Positions 62,010-64,000 of a DNA stretch of 64,000 bases are shown piece after piece. Positions within the stretch are counted from its first letter, which is position 1, and each line of letters opens with the position of its first letter. The position numbers and the translations under genes are program-made. The DNA comes from an uncultured Lachnospiraceae bacterium (GTDB taxonomy: Bacteria > Bacillota > Clostridia > Lachnospirales > Lachnospiraceae), in assembly GCA_910584845.1 (NCBI GenBank), contig CAJUDH010000005.1, positions 1 through 64,000 on the forward strand, in the 5' to 3' direction. A model generated the notes under the pieces. That model ran no database searches, was not told the DNA's origin, and worked only from the letters and a program-made list of their open reading frames with translations.

Positions 62010-64000
62010 TCATTTAGCATCCGGATGGCCTCCCAACTGTTGCCTTAATTTTGTAGAGCTTACTTTCTTTGTATATTGGAAAAATACCATATCTACACCG
62101 CTTTTTTCCAAAAAGGCTTTATCTGCCATCCACCCTTCGTCGTTCCCATGGTCGTCACCAGAAAACATACAGTCAAAATGGAACTTCTTATATGCATCCT
62201 GGATGGTCCCATAACCCGGGGGCAATTCCTCCACCTGATCCACATACCGGCAGGACCGAAGCATTTCCATCCGGTCTTCACAGGGGATCACCGGGTATTT
62301 TTTCTTCTGCCCGTATGCCCCCTCATCCGAAACCACGCCCACGATCAGATAGCTGCATTGCTCCTTGGCCTTTCGCAGAAGGTTTACATGGCCTACATGA
62401 AACATGTCAAAAACCCCGGCCACATAGCCCACCTGATATTTTTTAGGCGGCAGGGCCTCCCCTCCTGCTCCCTTAACAGCTATGGCCTGCCTGCGCAAAT
62501 AGGATTTTCCGGGGTCAAAGATACTGTAATGTTTTATCCCCATTTCCTCCAGCTGCTTTATAACGGAAAGGAAATTTTTAATGCAGACGATTACCTTATA
62601 TTCCCCCTCCTTCAACCCCTTTAAAAGGTCCGGGGATTGAATCGCAACGTCGCCCAATTTCTCCCCCCAACGGCTTTCTTTATTGTCGACAACGGCATCA
62701 ATCGGATATTCATTCCCATACATGCCCAAAAACCTCTGGGCAAAAATCCCAGATCCAAACAAGATCAGCTTCCGCCCTTCCACCCCCTTAAACACATCTA
62801 CAAAAAGGCGTTGGTAGTCCATCTCCGAGTAATTCATACGGTGGCGGTTGGCATGGAGGATGTCCGGGTTTTTTCTACAGCTTTCATGGTAGATACGCAG
62901 TTCCTTCTGTTTGAGCAATTTCCTTAAAAATTCCCATTCCATGGCCTGCCAGCGCTGCCGCCCCTCTGCCATGCCATAGCGGCCATAAAGCTGTTCCATA
63001 GGCAAAAGCTTATGCATCTGGGCGTCCCCGGCATATAAGGTGGAAATCATCCGCTGGATTAAAAGGTTTGCCGGGCAATTGCCTTCACAAAATTCCTGGT
63101 CAAAAAATACAAATTCACCGTCCACATAAAAACTGTTTAACGGGACCAGGTCCAGGTATCCCTTTTTCAGGATAGCCCCTTCACCGTCCCCCCGGTCGGG
63201 TATTGCCACCTCTGAAGACTGCAGCAGCAAATCCCGGAAATGGTCTAACCGTTCAAAAAAAGCCTTTCGGTCTGTTTGCAGCAGCCTTTTTAAAAAAAGC
63301 TGGCCTGTCTCGCCACGGATATAGGGCATCCGGCAAGCCCCGTCCACCATCTGGGCATCCACCACTGCCAGGCCGTGGGCTTTCAGGTCTTCCCCATGGG
63401 CCACAATCCCCTCCAGCTGCTTTTGCCCTTCCGGATACGCCGCCCTCTTTTCCACAGTCCCCGGCTTATGGATTATGGTAAGGAGCGCCTTTTCCCTCCC
63501 CCTTTCCATGGACGCCGTCACGTGGCTGACATCCGCCCCTTTCCCCACAGGGGCACATTCAACCAGATAAGCGTTTGCCATCGGATGGAACATGCCGTTT
63601 TCCATCAGGGCCTGGTACAAAGGCTCTTCGTCTAAAAACACCGTATCCGGATAACCGTAAGTGGAAAATACCCGGTTTGACAAATCTTCATTGGGCAGGC
63701 TGTCTTGGGCGTAAATGAACGAAGGGTTGCCAAGATCCGTCAACACGGCAAAAAACCGCACGTTTTCTTCTTTCCAGCCCGCCCGAAAAAGCATCTGCCT
63801 GATCTGTTCCCGGTCATACATCCGCCCCTGGAACGTGTCCTCTTCTTTCACATAGGCCCTGCGGTAATCCTCAACCCCGTCAAAATTCCGGCCGGTATAA
63901 GGGTCCCTGTCCCCGCAAAAATACCGCAGGCCCAGGCGGTTGTTCATACCTGCCAGAAAAACCCCTTCCTGTTTCAGGGCCTTCTTGACAACGGCGAAAA
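62010..64000 (-). CDS. Large fusion: methyltransferase-type, kinase-like, Rossmann-like and cytidylyltransferase domains (start outside window)
   Basis: The frame is open to the window edge, adding FAVVKKALKQEGVFLAG before the first ATG (63947), so the N-terminus is missing. The visible start (NNRLGLRYFCGD, GVEDYRRAYVKE) is the end of a SAM-methyltransferase-type domain. Next is a kinase-like part with DLVPLNSFYVDGEFVFFDQEF. A Rossmann-like segment (LILFGSGIFAQRF, VVDNKESRWGEK) matches the downstream gene. The C-terminus is a nucleotidyltransferase of TagD type: GVFDMFHVGHVNLLRKAKE (HxGH) and FFQYTKKVSSTKLRQQL. CDP-linked glycan or teichoic-type synthesis is the likely theme. Confidence 0.8.
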   Translation of the reverse strand, partial: FAVVKKALKQEGVFLAGMNNRLGLRYFCGDRDPYTGRNFDGVEDYRRAYVKEEDTFQGRMYDREQIRQMLFRAGWKEENVRFFAVLTDLGNPSFIYAQDSLPNEDLSNRVFSTYGYPDTVFLDEEPLYQALMENGMFHPMANAYLVECAPVGKGADVSHVTASMERGREKALLTIIHKPGTVEKRAAYPEGQKQLEGIVAHGEDLKAHGLAVVDAQMVDGACRMPYIRGETGQLFLKRLLQTDRKAFFERLDHFRDLLLQSSEVAIPDRGDGEGAILKKGYLDLVPLNSFYVDGEFVFFDQEFCEGNCPANLLIQRMISTLYAGDAQMHKLLPMEQLYGRYGMAEGRQRWQAMEWEFLRKLLKQKELRIYHESCRKNPDILHANRHRMNYSEMDYQRLFVDVFKGVEGRKLILFGSGIFAQRFLGMYGNEYPIDAVVDNKESRWGEKLGDVAIQSPDLLKGLKEGEYKVIVCIKNFLSVIKQLEEMGIKHYSIFDPGKSYLRRQAIAVKGAGGEALPPKKYQVGYVAGVFDMFHVGHVNLLRKAKEQCSYLIVGVVSDEGAYGQKKKYPVIPCEDRMEMLRSCRYVDQVEELPPGYGTIQDAYKKFHFDCMFSGDDHGNDEGWMADKAFLEKSGVDMVFFQYTKKVSSTKLRQQLGGHPDAK

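Overview
The window looks like the chromosome of an anaerobic, spore-forming, motile clostridium, probably a Lachnospiraceae-type Firmicute. This rests on cotJABC, spoIID and spoIIQ, a T-box in front of ileS, hemZ next to relA, strong AGGAGG-type ribosome sites, and a SigD (sigma-28) type promoter in front of cheA. Most of the window is moderately GC-rich. Two stretches, about 2.0-5.7 kb and 56.0-59.1 kb, are clearly AT-rich and look acquired.

Region 1 (1-6.35 kb) is accessory DNA. It holds the tail of an IS3-family transposase, an IS256-family element whose transposase is broken by one missing base in an A6 run, and a 3.8-kb island. The island is bounded by 90-bp direct repeats containing the 3' part of tRNA-Asn. 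It carries a DUF262 protein, an OLD/DUF3696-type AAA ATPase and a third protein I do not recognise, and no integrase. This is the best candidate for an undescribed defence-like system. Between the tRNA and the next gene lie an orphan 5' half of tRNA-Asn and two tandem copies of a strongly folded repeat of about 160 bp.

Region 2 (6.35-33.2 kb) is core genome. It has a two-component system, aspS, hisS, hemZ, an MBL hydrolase, relA, an isolated cbiC, a LysR regulator divergent from an AGCS symporter, cotJABC, and a cysteine-rich repeat protein. It continues with a gluconate-dehydrogenase-like SDR and its GntR regulator with operator sites, a bacteriohemerythrin, tRNA-Ala(CGC) and tRNA-Val(CAC), spoIID/spoIIQ, glgP, and ileS under a T-box.

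Region 3 (33.2-56 kb) has pncB, a NUDIX hydrolase, a FtsW/PBP pair, a U32 peptidase, zapA, ruvAB, a DEDD exonuclease-like gene, two chemoreceptors, and cheA, cheW, cheR and cheB followed by a C39-like exported protein. No flagellar structural gene is present. A 127-bp dispersed repeat occurs at 12.2 kb and again at 52.6 kb.

Region 4 (56-64 kb) starts with a compact AT-rich operon: a PP-loop ATPase, a TudS/DUF523-like three-cysteine protein, and a membrane protein with seven 18-bp tandem repeats. I do not know this trio as a described system. An Smr-domain gene follows, then a glycan-type cluster of two TIM-barrel proteins and a very large methyltransferase/kinase-like/cytidylyltransferase fusion that runs off the right edge.
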